Part shown: one piece after another, positions 8,409 through 19,879 of the stretch | Layout of the letters: each line of letters begins with the position of its first letter | Numbering within the stretch: the stretch's first letter is position 1 | Translations under genes and position numbers: made by a program | Notes under the pieces: generated by a model | Told to the model about the DNA's origin: nothing | Database searches by the model: none | What the model saw: only the letters and a program-made list of their open reading frames with translations | Source of the DNA: Amycolatopsis umgeniensis | Lineage (GTDB): Bacteria > Actinomycetota > Actinomycetes > Mycobacteriales > Pseudonocardiaceae | Direction of reading: 5' to 3' | Assembly: GCF_014205155.1 (NCBI RefSeq) | Contig: NZ_JACHMX010000001.1 | Span: 4,464,001 to 4,528,000 of the forward strand | Length of the DNA: 64,000 bases

Positions 8409-10037
8409 GTGTCCGATCACCAGCACAATCTTGGCGTCATCTGGGAACAGGTCGTGCGCGAACTGTCCGATGGCACCCTCTCCCCGCAGCAGCGCGCCTG
8501 GATGCGGGTGACCCGGCCGATCGGCCTGCTCGATGGCACCGCATTGCTCGCCGCCCCCAGCGATTTCGCCAAGGAAGCCATCGAACGCGCCCTCCGCGGC
8601 GCGATCACGGAAGCCCTTTCGCGACGGCTCGGCCGCGCGGTTTCGCTCGCGGTGAAGGTCGACAGCACCGAAACCCACACCGCGATGCAGCCCCCTTCGC
8701 CGGGCCCCCGCTATGAGGCGTCACCCGGCCGGGTGGAAAACGGTTCCGGACCGGTACCCGGCCCGCCTCCGCTGCCCGACGGTGACGGCATGTTGTCCCC
8801 GAACCGGCCGCGGCCCGAGCCCCCGAAGCCCAGGCCGCCGAGGCAGCCGGTGGACAACAGCCTCAACGACGGCGACGACAGCGATGAAGAAGTCGACGAA
8901 GAGGGCGAGGCCCTCGCGGCCGTGACCGAGATCTGGCCGACGTTCTCCGGCCAGCCGATCGCGGGCCAGCCCTACACCGCGCCGGCGCAGCCGCAGACGT
9001 CGAAGACGAAGCTCAACGAGAAGTACACGTTCGACACCTTCGTCATCGGTGCGTCGAACCGCTTCGCGCACGCGGCCGCGGTCGCCGTCGCCGAAGCGCC
9101 GGCGCGCGCCTACAACCCGTTGTTCATCTGGGGAGAGTCCGGACTCGGGAAGACCCACCTGCTGCACGCCGTCGGGCACTACGCCCAGCGGCTGTTTCCC
9201 GGTATGCGCGTGCGGTACGTGTCGACCGAAGAGTTCACGAACGACTTCATCAACTCGCTGCGAGACGACCGCAAGGTCGCGTTCCAGCGCCGCTACCGCG
9301 ACATCGACATCCTGCTCGTCGACGACATCCAGTTCCTGGAAGGAAAAGAAGGTACGCAGGAAGAGTTCTTCCACACCTTCAACACCCTCCACAACGCGAA
9401 CAAGCAGATCGTCGTCTCCTCCGACCGCCCGCCGAAGCGCCTCGAGACGCTGGAAGACCGGCTGCGCACGCGGTTCGAGTGGGGCCTCATCACCGACATC
9501 CAGCCGCCCGAGCTCGAAACCCGGATCGCGATCCTTCGCAAGAAGGCCGCACAGGACAGGCTCGCGGTGCCCAACGAGGTGCTGGAGTTCATCGCTTCGC
9601 GCGTCGAGGCGAACATCCGGGAACTCGAAGGCGCGCTCATCCGCGTCACCGCCTTCGCGTCGCTGAACCAGCAACCGGTCGACGTCGCTCTCGCCGAGAT
9701 CGTGCTCCGCGACCTCATCCCGGATTCGCACGCGCCGGAGATCACCGCGCCGACCATCATGGGCGTCACGTCGGAGTTCTTCGACGTTACCCTCGACGAC
9801 CTCTGCGGGCCCGGCAAGACGAAGGCGCTCGCGACGGCGCGTCAGATCGCGATGTACCTCTGCCGCGAATTGACCGACATGTCGCTGCCGAAGATCGGGC
9901 AGACCTTCGGCGGCCGCGACCACACGACCGTCATGCACGCGGACAAGAAGATCCGCAAGGAGATGGCCGAACGACGGCGCATCTACGACCAGGTGCAGGA
10001 ACTGACCTCGAGGATCAAGCAGCGCGCCAGGCAGTAA
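8409..10037 (+). CDS. dnaA: chromosomal replication initiator protein DnaA
   Basis: 542 residues from GTG 8409. Domain I (residues 1-80, [12 protein letters not shown]...) is followed by a long Pro-rich, then acidic domain II linker (about 95-195). The AAA+ domain III has Walker A GESGLGKT (242-249), Walker [10 protein letters not shown] and an arginine finger region LRTRFEWGL. Domain IV ends with the DnaA-box reading helix [15 protein letters not shown]. DnaA-ATP binds the boxes in the region downstream and opens oriC. The linker makes it somewhat longer than the M. tuberculosis protein. The gene is followed by a structured repeat and a terminator before the main box cluster. Confidence 0.98.
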   Translation: MSDHQHNLGVIWEQVVRELSDGTLSPQQRAWMRVTRPIGLLDGTALLAAPSDFAKEAIERALRGAITEALSRRLGRAVSLAVKVDSTETHTAMQPPSPGPRYEASPGRVENGSGPVPGPPPLPDGDGMLSPNRPRPEPPKPRPPRQPVDNSLNDGDDSDEEVDEEGEALAAVTEIWPTFSGQPIAGQPYTAPAQPQTSKTKLNEKYTFDTFVIGASNRFAHAAAVAVAEAPARAYNPLFIWGESGLGKTHLLHAVGHYAQRLFPGMRVRYVSTEEFTNDFINSLRDDRKVAFQRRYRDIDILLVDDIQFLEGKEGTQEEFFHTFNTLHNANKQIVVSSDRPPKRLETLEDRLRTRFEWGLITDIQPPELETRIAILRKKAAQDRLAVPNEVLEFIASRVEANIRELEGALIRVTAFASLNQQPVDVALAEIVLRDLIPDSHAPEITAPTIMGVTSEFFDVTLDDLCGPGKTKALATARQIAMYLCRELTDMSLPKIGQTFGGRDHTTVMHADKKIRKEMAERRRIYDQVQELTSRIKQRARQ

Positions 10038-10064
10038 TTTCTTATCGAGCGCTGTGTTCTTTGA

Positions 10065-10223
10065 TCGAGCGCTGACGTAAACGTGCCGAAGGGGCGTCGT
10101 TCCGCTTTCAACTCAGGTTGAGCGGAGAGGCGCCCCTTCATCACGTTTACGTGGGCCTTCGGCCCAAGGGAGGGCGCTCGACGGGTGAAGTCTCCGTCGG
10201 GCGCGGGGCGCCCTTGGGGAGAC
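10065..10223 (+). repeat. structured repeat element, copy A (dnaA 3' region)
   Basis: A 159-bp element that can fold on itself. P1: TCGAGCGC (10065-10072) pairs with GCGCTCGA (10174-10181). Inside P1 lies a long hairpin P2: ACGTAAACGTG/CACGTTTACGT, then GAAGGGGCG/CGCCCCTTC, TCCGC/GCGGA, a TT bulge and TCAAC/GTTGA with a TCAG loop. The short hairpin P3, GGGCC-TTC-GGCCC, follows directly. After GGTGAA, P5 is formed by GTCTCC (10190-10195)/GGAGAC (10218-10223) with inner GGGCGC/GCGCCC. Copy B at 36874 has the same order and the same 117-nt P1-P3 span, with compensatory changes. It starts 28 bp after the dnaA stop and lies upstream of a plus-strand terminator, so it is probably in the dnaA 3' UTR. 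No known family recognised. Confidence 0.8.
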
Positions 10224-10272
10224 CCTGTAGTCACCGGACCATCGGCAGTATTCCTTGGTGTGCAAGGGGTTT

Positions 10273-10307
10273 AGGGGCTCTCGCCGTTCAGGCGGGGGCC
10301 TCTTTTT
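10273..10307 (+). terminator. rho-independent terminator downstream of dnaA
   Basis: A 13-bp stem (10273-10285 with 10291-10303) including three pairs that are G-U only if the plus strand is the RNA, a 5-base loop and a TTTTT tract at 10303-10307. The wobble pattern and T-tract show plus-strand transcription through copy A of the repeat. Confidence 0.8.
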
Positions 10308-10421
10308 GTGTCCTAAGAGGCCTGAGGCGTGTGTAAAGGCGCGAAGGGCGGGGTACCTCGGAGACATCACGTACGGGTGAGCAGGACACGAAGCGTGCGT
10401 GAGTGCATTTCGTGTTTTCCC

Positions 10422-10841
10422 TTGTGCACAAAGGAAATCCACATGCTGTGGGTACTTTGTGCACAACTCCGGCGGACGCGAGACCAGCGGCGATCGGGTT
10501 TCCGTCCACATCGCACTCACAGGCAGTCCACAGCATTTCCACACCATGATCCACACGCTGTCCCCAGGTTGCCCACATCTTGTGCACAAGGGTGACGCGG
10601 ACTGCACGGATCACTCTCCCGAGCGATTCCGGTCACGAACCGGACCCACAGACCCTGGGTACAAACCGCCCCACATCTGGGGATAACCATGGGGACAACT
10701 GGGGACGAATGTGGATAGATCGAGCGCGGCCCGAAACCATCCACCGACGCCCCGAGCTGTCCACCGTCCGTACACACCCGGAGTCCACAGCCCCCGAGCC
10801 GCCCGGACCTGCGCGAACGAGGCTTGTCCACACAATCCACA
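10422..10841. other. oriC: DnaA-box cluster
   Basis: The dnaA-dnaN gap holds many DnaA-box-like 9-mers. The exact box TTGTCCACA is at 10824-10832. Near matches are TTGCCCACA 10569, TGATCCACA 10547, TGGGGATAA 10678, TGGGGACAA 10690, TGTGGATAG 10710, CCGTCCACA 10502, CAGTCCACA 10524, ATTTCCACA 10535 and CAATCCACA 10833. Three copies of the palindrome TTGTGCACAA are at 10422, 10457 and 10580. Boxes left of about 10600 mostly read TTxTCCACA on the plus strand, and those at 10678-10718 read on the minus strand. Many weak boxes in about 420 bp is the actinobacterial origin style. No protein-coding gene is supportable here. Confidence 0.93.
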
Positions 10842-10842
10842 A

Positions 10843-10898
10843 CGCCTATTACTACTGCTGTTCTTAGTTCTTCTTAAGAAGGGAATAAAACAAAAACA
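10843..10898. other. AT-rich segment of oriC, candidate unwinding region
   Basis: About 56 bp that is strikingly AT-rich for this genome (TTCTTAGTTCTTCTTAAGAA, then GGGAATAAAACAAAAACAGG), directly right of the exact DnaA box and the CAATCCACA box. It begins with TAT TAC TAC TGC TGT, triplets reminiscent of DnaA-trio elements. This is the most likely site of strand opening; inferred from composition and position only. Confidence 0.6.
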
Positions 10899-11106
10899 GG
10901 CGATGGACGAATCTGGGGACAGTCCGAGAACCGTGTCGTCTTGTCGACAAACGCAGGGAAGGGCCGAGGTGACGTGAACCCCGGGGACGGCCTAACGTGG
11001 GTCTCTGCACCTGGTCCACGAGGCACCTGGCCATCGCGCTCTCCGGCCGAGGTGACCCGTTGAGCTTTCGAGCCGTCAGGGGCTCGGCTGTCGAAAGGAA
11101 GCGCGC

Positions 11107-12240
11107 ATGAAGATCCGCGTCGAGCGTGACGGGCTGGCCGACGCCGTCGCGTGGGTGGCGAGAAGCCTCCCGTCGCGGCCTCCGGTCCCGGTTCTGGGCG
11201 GTGTCCTGCTCGACGCGGGATCCGACGGGACCACTGACGCACTCACCGTCTCCGGATTCGACTACGAGGTCTCCGCCACGGTCGGCGTCCCGGCCACCAT
11301 CGCCGACGGCGGCCGCCTCCTGGTCTCCGGCAGGCTGCTGGCCGACATCACCAAGTCGCTGCCCGCGCAGCCGGTCGAGATCTCCGTCGACGGCGCCCGC
11401 GCGACCATCACCTGCGGCTCCGCGCGCTTCTCCCTGCCGACCATGCCGGTCGAGGACTACCCGCAGCTCCCGTCCCAGCCCGCCTTCGCCGGCGAACTCA
11501 CCGGTGACGCGTTCGGCCAGGCCGTCACCCAGGTCGTCGTCGCCGCGGGCAAGGACGACACGCTCCCGATGCTGACCGGCATGCGGCTGGAGATCTCCGG
11601 CTCCTCGCTGACCCTGGTCGCCACCGACCGCTTCCGGCTCGCGATGCGCGAATTCACCTGGGAGCCCGCCGAAGGTCTGTCCGACGCCGCCGTGCTCGTC
11701 CCGGCGCGCACACTCGCCGAGGCCGCGAAGACGCTCGGTGCCAGCGGCGCCAAGATCCGTCTCGCGCTCGCCAGCGGTGAGGGCCTCCTCGGCCTGTCCG
11801 GCTCCGGCCGCTACACCACGACCCGCCTCCTCGACGCGGAGTTCCCGCCGTACCGGCAGCTGCTGCCGGCTCAGCACACGTCGCGCGCGGTCATCGAGGT
11901 CTCCGCGCTCGCCGAGTCGATCAAGCGTGTTTCGCTGGTGGCCGAACGTGGCACCCAGGTACGGCTGGAATTCAAGGACGGTTCGCTGCGGCTCTCCGCC
12001 GGTGGCGACGACGAGGGCTCGGCCGAAGAAGAGCTTCAGGTCGACTACGAGGGTGAGCCGGTGACCATCGCGTTCAACCCGGGTTACCTCGTCGACGGCC
12101 TCGGCGCGCTGAACGCCAACCGCGCCGAGCTCACCTTCACCACGCCGAACCGGCCGGCGCTGATCAAGCCCGCCGACGAAGAGGGCAACGTCGTCCCCGG
12201 TTACCTGTACCTGCTGATGCCGGTCCGCCTCCCGGGCTGA
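11107..12240 (+). CDS. dnaN: DNA polymerase III beta subunit (sliding clamp)
   Basis: 377 residues from ATG 11107, preceded by GAAAGGAAG. Three repeats of the clamp fold fill the protein: [20 protein letters not shown] opens domain 1, [13 protein letters not shown] domain 2 and [19 protein letters not shown] domain 3. The C-terminus [11 protein letters not shown] is the conserved M-P-x-R-x-P ending that borders the protein-binding pocket. The dimeric ring encircles DNA and tethers the polymerase. First gene of the plus-strand series right of oriC. Confidence 0.97.
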   Translation: MKIRVERDGLADAVAWVARSLPSRPPVPVLGGVLLDAGSDGTTDALTVSGFDYEVSATVGVPATIADGGRLLVSGRLLADITKSLPAQPVEISVDGARATITCGSARFSLPTMPVEDYPQLPSQPAFAGELTGDAFGQAVTQVVVAAGKDDTLPMLTGMRLEISGSSLTLVATDRFRLAMREFTWEPAEGLSDAAVLVPARTLAEAAKTLGASGAKIRLALASGEGLLGLSGSGRYTTTRLLDAEFPPYRQLLPAQHTSRAVIEVSALAESIKRVSLVAERGTQVRLEFKDGSLRLSAGGDDEGSAEEELQVDYEGEPVTIAFNPGYLVDGLGALNANRAELTFTTPNRPALIKPADEEGNVVPGYLYLLMPVRLPG

Positions 12241-12279
12241 CCGGTCTTTAGTTTCTGTTTCGCACCAAAGGGGATCTTC

Positions 12280-13170
12280 ATGGCTCAGCTGGGACTCATC
12301 GGCCTCGGCAAAATGGGGTTCAACATGCGTGAGCGGCTGCGCGGCGCCGGTCACGAGGTGGTCGGCTACGACCGCAACCCCGACGTCACCGACTCCACCT
12401 CGCTCGAGGACCTGGTGTCCAAACTGGACGGTCCCCGGATCGTCTGGATCATGGTGCCCGCCGGTGAACCCACCCGGCAGACCGTCGCGGAACTCGGCAA
12501 CCTGCTGTCCGAGGGCGACCTCGTGATCGACGGCGGCAACTCGAAGTACACCGACGACCGGATCAACGCCGACCTGCTCGCGGCGAAGAAGATCGGTTAC
12601 CTCGACTGCGGGGTTTCCGGTGGCGTGTGGGGCAAGGACAACGGCTACGGCCTGATGGTCGGCGGCGCGGCTTCGGACGTCGAGAAGGCCATGCCGATCT
12701 TCGACGCGCTTCGCCCCGAGGGTCCGCGCGAAGAAGGCTTCTCGCACGCCGGCGCCGTCGGCTCCGGCCACTACGCGAAGATGATCCACAACGGCATCGA
12801 GTACGGCATGATGCAGGCCTTCGCCGAAGGCTTCGAGCTCCTCGAAGCCGCGAAGGTCGTCGAGAACGTGCCCGCGGTGATCAAGGGCTGGCAGCGGGGG
12901 ACCGTCGTCCGCTCGTGGCTGCTCGACCTGCTCGTCCGCGCGCTCGACGAGGACCCGGAGCTGGACGACCTCGAGGGCTACGTCGAGGATTCCGGCGAAG
13001 GCCGGTGGACCCTCGAAGAGGCGATCAACAACGCTGTCCCGGCGCCGGTCATCTCGGCCGCGCTGTTCGCGCGGTTCGCCTCGCGCCAGGAGGACTCCGC
13101 GGCCATGCGGGCCGTCGCCGCGCTGCGCAACCAGTTCGGTGGTCACTCCGTGAAGAAGGTCGGCGGCTAG
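12280..13170 (+). CDS. gnd: 6-phosphogluconate dehydrogenase (decarboxylating), short form
   Basis: 296 residues from ATG 12280 (AAAGGGG nine bases upstream). N-terminal Rossmann motif GLIGLGKMG, then [31 protein letters not shown] and [18 protein letters not shown], the substrate-binding Lys and Asn segment. At about 300 residues it is the short class (GntZ/YqeC-like), often NAD-preferring, rather than the 470-residue form. It makes ribulose 5-phosphate, CO2 and reduced cofactor in the pentose phosphate pathway. A gnd between dnaN and recF is common in actinobacteria. Confidence 0.93.
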   Translation: MAQLGLIGLGKMGFNMRERLRGAGHEVVGYDRNPDVTDSTSLEDLVSKLDGPRIVWIMVPAGEPTRQTVAELGNLLSEGDLVIDGGNSKYTDDRINADLLAAKKIGYLDCGVSGGVWGKDNGYGLMVGGAASDVEKAMPIFDALRPEGPREEGFSHAGAVGSGHYAKMIHNGIEYGMMQAFAEGFELLEAAKVVENVPAVIKGWQRGTVVRSWLLDLLVRALDEDPELDDLEGYVEDSGEGRWTLEEAINNAVPAPVISAALFARFASRQEDSAAMRAVAALRNQFGGHSVKKVGG

Positions 13171-13177
13171 GCGAGCG

Positions 13178-14332
13178 TTGTACCTCAGACATCTCCAGGT
13201 CACCGACTTCCGGTCCTGGCCACAAGCCGATCTCGCGCTCGAACCCGGCCCGACCGTCCTCGTCGGACAAAACGGCCGCGGCAAGACGAACCTCCTGGAG
13301 GCGATCGGCTACATCGCGACACTGGGTTCGCATCGCGTCGCGACAGACGCGCCGTTGGTGCGGCACGGCTGTGAACGCGCGCTGATCAGGGTCGCGGTGG
13401 TCAACGAAGACCGCGAACTGACGGTCGAGCTGGAGATCACCCCCGGCAAGGCGAACCGCGCGCGGATCAACCGCGGCGCGGTCGGCAAGCCCCGTGACGT
13501 GCTCGGGATCCTGCGTACGGTGCTGTTCTCCCCGGAGGACCTGGCACTCGTACGCGGGGATCCCGGCGAGCGCCGTCGCTTCATGGACGAGCTCCTCGTG
13601 CTGCGCGCGCCCCGGTACGCCGGGGTCCGTGCCGACTACGAGAAGGTCCTGAAGCAGCGGAACGCCCTGCTCAAGACGGCGGGCAAGCGGCGTACGGGGC
13701 GCGAAGACCCGTACGCGTTGTCGACGCTCGATGTCTGGGACGACCATCTGGCGGTGGCGGGCGCCGCGTTGCTGGCCGCCCGGCTCAACCTCATCGCGGA
13801 CCTCGCGCCTTACGCGGCCGCCGCGTACATGGGGGTCGCGCCCGACTCGAGACCGGCGAAGATCGCGTACAAATCGAGCTTGGGCGAAGCGATGCCGGAG
13901 GGCTACGGCGTCTCGGACGGCCCTCGCGCGGACCAAGCGGTTCTCAAGGATGTGCTGGTAGAGGCGCTGAAGCGGTCCCGGAACCTGGAGCTGGAGCGCG
14001 GGGTGAGCATGGTCGGCCCGCACCGGGACGAGCTCGACCTCATCCTCGGCGAAGCGCCGGCGAAGGGCTACGCGAGCCATGGGGAGTCCTGGTCGTTCGC
14101 CCTCGCACTGCGTCTGGGAAGCTACGAGCTCCTGCGTGGCGAGGCCGGGGAACCGGTGCTTCTGCTGGATGATGTGTTCGCCGAGCTGGACCGGCGTCGC
14201 CGGGCCCGGCTGGCGGAGGTGGCGGCAGGCGCCGAGCAGGTGCTGGTGACCGCCGCCGTGGACGAGGACGTACCCGCCGAACTGGCCGGGCACCGATTCC
14301 TCGTGGCAGATGGTGAGATCAACCGAGGGTGA
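13178..14332 (+). CDS. recF: DNA replication/repair protein RecF
   Basis: 384 residues from TTG 13178, 7 bp after gnd; the TTG is chosen because the family begins with M-Y-L-R-x-L immediately before D-F-R. SMC-like ATPase: Walker [10 protein letters not shown] (residues 30-38), signature and Walker [16 protein letters not shown] near the C-terminus. RecF loads RecA at single-strand gaps together with RecO and RecR. Length and motifs are complete. Likely cotranscribed with gnd and with DUF721, which starts 3 bp later. Confidence 0.96.
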   Translation: MYLRHLQVTDFRSWPQADLALEPGPTVLVGQNGRGKTNLLEAIGYIATLGSHRVATDAPLVRHGCERALIRVAVVNEDRELTVELEITPGKANRARINRGAVGKPRDVLGILRTVLFSPEDLALVRGDPGERRRFMDELLVLRAPRYAGVRADYEKVLKQRNALLKTAGKRRTGREDPYALSTLDVWDDHLAVAGAALLAARLNLIADLAPYAAAAYMGVAPDSRPAKIAYKSSLGEAMPEGYGVSDGPRADQAVLKDVLVEALKRSRNLELERGVSMVGPHRDELDLILGEAPAKGYASHGESWSFALALRLGSYELLRGEAGEPVLLLDDVFAELDRRRRARLAEVAAGAEQVLVTAAVDEDVPAELAGHRFLVADGEINRG

Positions 14333-14335
14333 TCC

Positions 14336-15097
14336 GTGCGGCGGACACCCCGGGTGATCGGCGCCACAGCAGTTGCCCACCGATCTGGGGACAAACCTGT
14401 GGACAGTGTGGATAACACCGTGAACGCGTTATCGCCCCGCGTGACCAAGGGGCCTGAAAAGCGGCTTGACACCCCCCGCTCGGGCGGTAACCCGAGTGAG
14501 GGAGCCTTGTTCGACACGCAGAGTGAACGGGCTCCGGTATCGAACGGCGCAACCGGTACTGAAAGCAAGGAAGCGACTACTGGTCGTGACCTCGCGCATG
14601 CCGCGCTGGAGGCCGCCAAGGCCAAAGCGAAGGCGCGCGGAGTTGAACCGGGCGTGCGCCGCGGCCGTATCACCGGAGGGGGAGCCGGTTCGAACGGTCA
14701 GAGCCCGCGACGTCGTCGCTGGTCAGGGCCGGGTGCCGACACCCGTGACCCGCAGCCGCTCGGCAGGCTCGCCTCCCGGATCGCGGTCGACCGCGGCTGG
14801 AACACGCGGCTGGCCAACGGTCAGGTCTTCGGCCACTGGGCCCGGCTCGTGGGTGACGAGGTCGCCGAGCACGCCCAGCCGGTGGCCCTGAAGGACGGCG
14901 AGCTGACCGTGCGCGCCAGTTCGACGGCGTGGGCGACGCAGTTGCGCCTGCTCCAGGGGCAGCTGTTGACGAAGATCGCGGCCGGTGTCGGCCACGGTGT
15001 CGTGAAGAGGATGCGGATTCAAGGGCCGACGGCCCCGAGTTGGCGGAAGGGGCCGCGGCACGTCCCAGGACGTGGTCCGCGTGACACGTACGGCTGA
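14336..15097 (+). CDS. DUF721 (DciA-like) family protein
   Basis: 253 residues if it starts at GTG 14336, just after recF; later GTG starts (for example 14399) are possible, since the first 130 residues are low-complexity and charged. The C-terminal part (about 142-250: PLGRLASRIAVDRGWNTRLA, FGHWARLVGDEVAEHAQPV, then the WATQLRLLQGQLL helix) is the DUF721 domain. It corresponds by position to M. tuberculosis Rv0004. DUF721/DciA proteins of other bacteria bind and load the replicative helicase DnaB; actinobacteria lack DnaC, which fits the location beside dnaN-recF-gyr. The 5' end overlaps a cluster of DnaA boxes. Confidence 0.85.
   Translation: MRRTPRVIGATAVAHRSGDKPVDSVDNTVNALSPRVTKGPEKRLDTPRSGGNPSEGALFDTQSERAPVSNGATGTESKEATTGRDLAHAALEAAKAKAKARGVEPGVRRGRITGGGAGSNGQSPRRRRWSGPGADTRDPQPLGRLASRIAVDRGWNTRLANGQVFGHWARLVGDEVAEHAQPVALKDGELTVRASSTAWATQLRLLQGQLLTKIAAGVGHGVVKRMRIQGPTAPSWRKGPRHVPGRGPRDTYG
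14386..14415 (-). promoter_or_regulatory. DnaA-box cluster inside the DUF721 gene
   Basis: TGGGGACAA (14386-14394), TGTGGACAG (14398-14406) and TGTGGATAA (14407-14415), all in the same orientation, the last an exact consensus box and the second abutting it. It lies 3.6 kb from the main oriC cluster. Confidence 0.6.
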
Positions 15098-15203
15098 TCC
15101 GAGTTGCGCTTCGTGGCAACTGTGCCACCAGCGCCCCGAGAAGGCGCCCAGAGTGCTTCGCGAACGTCAAGACTCTTCTTCGAACGAATTAGCGCGCCTG
15201 TGA

Positions 15204-17270
<2,067 letters not shown>

Positions 17271-17320
17271 TACGTCCCCGCTCTTTGTCCCCTTAGGACT
17301 GCTCTCACGAGAAGGACCTC

Positions 17321-19843
17321 ATGACGGAAACCTTGCCGCCGGCTCCGGACCACGACCGGATCGAACCGGTCGACATCCAGCAGGAGATGCAGCGCTCCTA
17401 CATCGACTACGCGATGAGCGTCATCGTGTCGCGGGCGCTGCCGGACGTGCGGGACGGCCTCAAGCCGGTGCACCGCCGGGTGCTGTACTCGATGTTCGAC
17501 TCCGGCTTCCGCCCCGAGCGCGGGTACAACAAGTGCTCCCGCGTCGTCGGCGACGTGATGGGCAACTACCACCCGCACGGTGACTCCGCGATCTACGACG
17601 CGCTGGTGCGGCTCGCCCAGCCGTGGTCGCTGCGGTACCCGCTGATCGACGGGCAGGGCAACTTCGGCTCGCCGGGCAACGACCCCGCGGCCGCCATGCG
17701 ATACACCGAGTCCAGGCTCGCGCATCTCGCGATGCACATGCTGCAGGACATCGAAGAAGACACCGTCGACTTCTCCGACAACTACGACGGCCGCACCCAG
17801 GAACCCGACGTCCTGCCGGCGCGGTTCCCGAACCTGCTGGTCAACGGTGGTTCCGGGATCGCGGTCGGGATGGCGACCAACATCCCGCCGCACAACCTGC
17901 GCGAGGTCGCCGAGGGCGTCAAGTGGGCGCTGGAGAACTTCGAGGCGACCGACGACGAACTGCTCGCCGCGCTGCTGGTCCGTGTCAAGGGACCGGACTT
18001 CCCGACCAAGGCGATGATCCTCGGCACCTCCGGCATCGAGGACGCGTACCGCACCGGCCGCGGTTCCGTGCGCATGCGCGCGGTCGTCGAGGTCGAAGAG
18101 GACGCCAAGGGCCGCACGATCCTGGTCGTTTCCGAGCTGCCGTTCCAGGTCAACCCGGACAACCTGGTCGAGAACATCGCGAACCTGGTCCGCGACGGCA
18201 AGCTCACCGGCATCTCCGACATCGCCGACGAGTCCAACAGCCGCAGCGGGATGCGGATCGTCGTCACGATCAAACGTGACGCGGTCGCGAAGGTCGTGCT
18301 GAACAACCTGTTCAAGCACACCCAGCTGCAGCAGAACTTCGGTGTCAACATGCTGGCCCTCGTCGACGGCGTGCCCCGCACGCTGCGCCTGGACCAGATG
18401 ATCCGGCACTACGTGAAGCACCAGATCGAGGTCATCGTCCGCCGGACCCGCTTCCGGCTGCGCAAGGCCGAAGAGCGCGCCCACATCCTGCGCGGTCTGG
18501 TCAAGGCGCTGGACATGCTCGACGAGGTCATCGCCCTGATCCGGCGCTCGCCCTCGGCCGAAGAGGCCAGGCCCGCCCTGATGAGCCTGCTCGACGTCGA
18601 CGAAATCCAGGCGACAGCGATCCTGGACATGCAGCTCCGCCGCCTCGCGGCACTGGAGCGGCAGCGGATCGTCGACACCCTGGCCGAGATCGAACTCGAG
18701 ATCGCCGACCTCAAGGACATCCTCGAGAAGCCCGAGCGGCAGCGCACGATCATCGCCGAGGAACTGCAGGAGATCGTCGACAAATACGGCGACGACCGGC
18801 GCACCAAGATCATCCCGTTCGACGGCGAGGTTTCGGTCGAGGACCTCATCGCCGTCGAGGACGTCGTCGTCACGATCACCCGCACGGGTTACGCCAAGCG
18901 AACGAAAACCGACCTCTACCGATCGCAGAAACGCGGCGGCAAGGGCGTCCAGGGCGCGACCCTCAAACAGGACGACATCGTCCAGCACTTCTTCGTCTGC
19001 TCGACGCACGACTGGATCCTGTTCTTCACGAACAAGGGCCGCGTCTACCGCGCCAAGGCCTACGACCTGCCCGAGGCCAACCGCAACGCGCGCGGCCAGC
19101 ACGTCGCGAACCTGCTCGCGTTCCAGCCGGACGAGAAGATCGCCCAGGTCATCGAGATCCCGAACTACGAGGTCTCGCCGTACCTGGTGCTCGCGACCCG
19201 CCGCGGCCTGGTGAAGAAGACCAAGCTCACCGACTTCGACTCCAACCGCGCCGGCGGCCTCATCGCGGTCAACCTCCGCGAGGGCGACGAACTGGTCGGG
19301 GCCGTGCTCGCGGCCGCGGAAGACGACCTGCTGTTGGTGTCCGCGGAAGGCCAGTCCATCCGCTTCCACGCCACCGACGAAGCACTGCGCCCGATGGGCC
19401 GCGCGACGTCCGGTGTGCTGGGCATGCGGTTCAACGACGGCGACGAACTGCTCGGCATCAACGTCGTCCAGCCGGACAGGTTCCTCCTGGTCGCCACCGG
19501 CGGTGGCTACGCGAAGCGCACCCCGACAGACGACTACCCGGTCCAGGGCCGCGGTGGCAAGGGTGTGCTCACCATTCAGTACGACCAGAAACGTGGCAGG
19601 CTGGTGGGTGCGGTCATCGTCGACGCCGAAGACGAGCTCTACGCGATCACCTCCAGCGGCGGGGTGATCCGGACTTCGGCCGGGCAGGTGCGCAAGGCAG
19701 GCAGGCAGACGAAGGGGGTGCGGCTGATGAATCTCGACGAAGGAACCACTCTTCTCGCGGTCGCACGCAACGCGGACGAGCCCTCAGACGTCGCCACTGC
19801 AGATAGTTCTGAAGGAGAAGAAACCCCGGCGTCGGAGCAGTAG
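17321..19843 (+). CDS. gyrA: DNA gyrase subunit A
   Basis: 840 residues from ATG 17321 with AGAAGGA upstream. The catalytic Tyr is in AAAMRYTE. The quinolone-resistance region reads [12 protein letters not shown], so the positions equal to E. coli Ser83 and Asp87 are Ser and Asp, unlike the natural Ala of M. tuberculosis. The C-terminal beta-pinwheel carries the GyrA box QKRGGKG needed for DNA wrapping. The last 30 residues are acidic. GyrA cuts and rejoins DNA to introduce negative supercoils. DUF3566 follows 36 bp later and is probably in the same transcript. Confidence 0.98.
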   Translation: MTETLPPAPDHDRIEPVDIQQEMQRSYIDYAMSVIVSRALPDVRDGLKPVHRRVLYSMFDSGFRPERGYNKCSRVVGDVMGNYHPHGDSAIYDALVRLAQPWSLRYPLIDGQGNFGSPGNDPAAAMRYTESRLAHLAMHMLQDIEEDTVDFSDNYDGRTQEPDVLPARFPNLLVNGGSGIAVGMATNIPPHNLREVAEGVKWALENFEATDDELLAALLVRVKGPDFPTKAMILGTSGIEDAYRTGRGSVRMRAVVEVEEDAKGRTILVVSELPFQVNPDNLVENIANLVRDGKLTGISDIADESNSRSGMRIVVTIKRDAVAKVVLNNLFKHTQLQQNFGVNMLALVDGVPRTLRLDQMIRHYVKHQIEVIVRRTRFRLRKAEERAHILRGLVKALDMLDEVIALIRRSPSAEEARPALMSLLDVDEIQATAILDMQLRRLAALERQRIVDTLAEIELEIADLKDILEKPERQRTIIAEELQEIVDKYGDDRRTKIIPFDGEVSVEDLIAVEDVVVTITRTGYAKRTKTDLYRSQKRGGKGVQGATLKQDDIVQHFFVCSTHDWILFFTNKGRVYRAKAYDLPEANRNARGQHVANLLAFQPDEKIAQVIEIPNYEVSPYLVLATRRGLVKKTKLTDFDSNRAGGLIAVNLREGDELVGAVLAAAEDDLLLVSAEGQSIRFHATDEALRPMGRATSGVLGMRFNDGDELLGINVVQPDRFLLVATGGGYAKRTPTDDYPVQGRGGKGVLTIQYDQKRGRLVGAVIVDAEDELYAITSSGGVIRTSAGQVRKAGRQTKGVRLMNLDEGTTLLAVARNADEPSDVATADSSEGEETPASEQ

Positions 19844-19879
19844 GCGACGCCCCACGTACTGGGTAAGGACTGACACCTC

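Noticed and set aside
10864..13284. 806-residue minus-strand open frame across dnaN and gnd
   Set aside because: Antisense shadow of two certain genes; composition is Arg/Asp/Gly/Val noise of a high-GC codon pattern, no domain.
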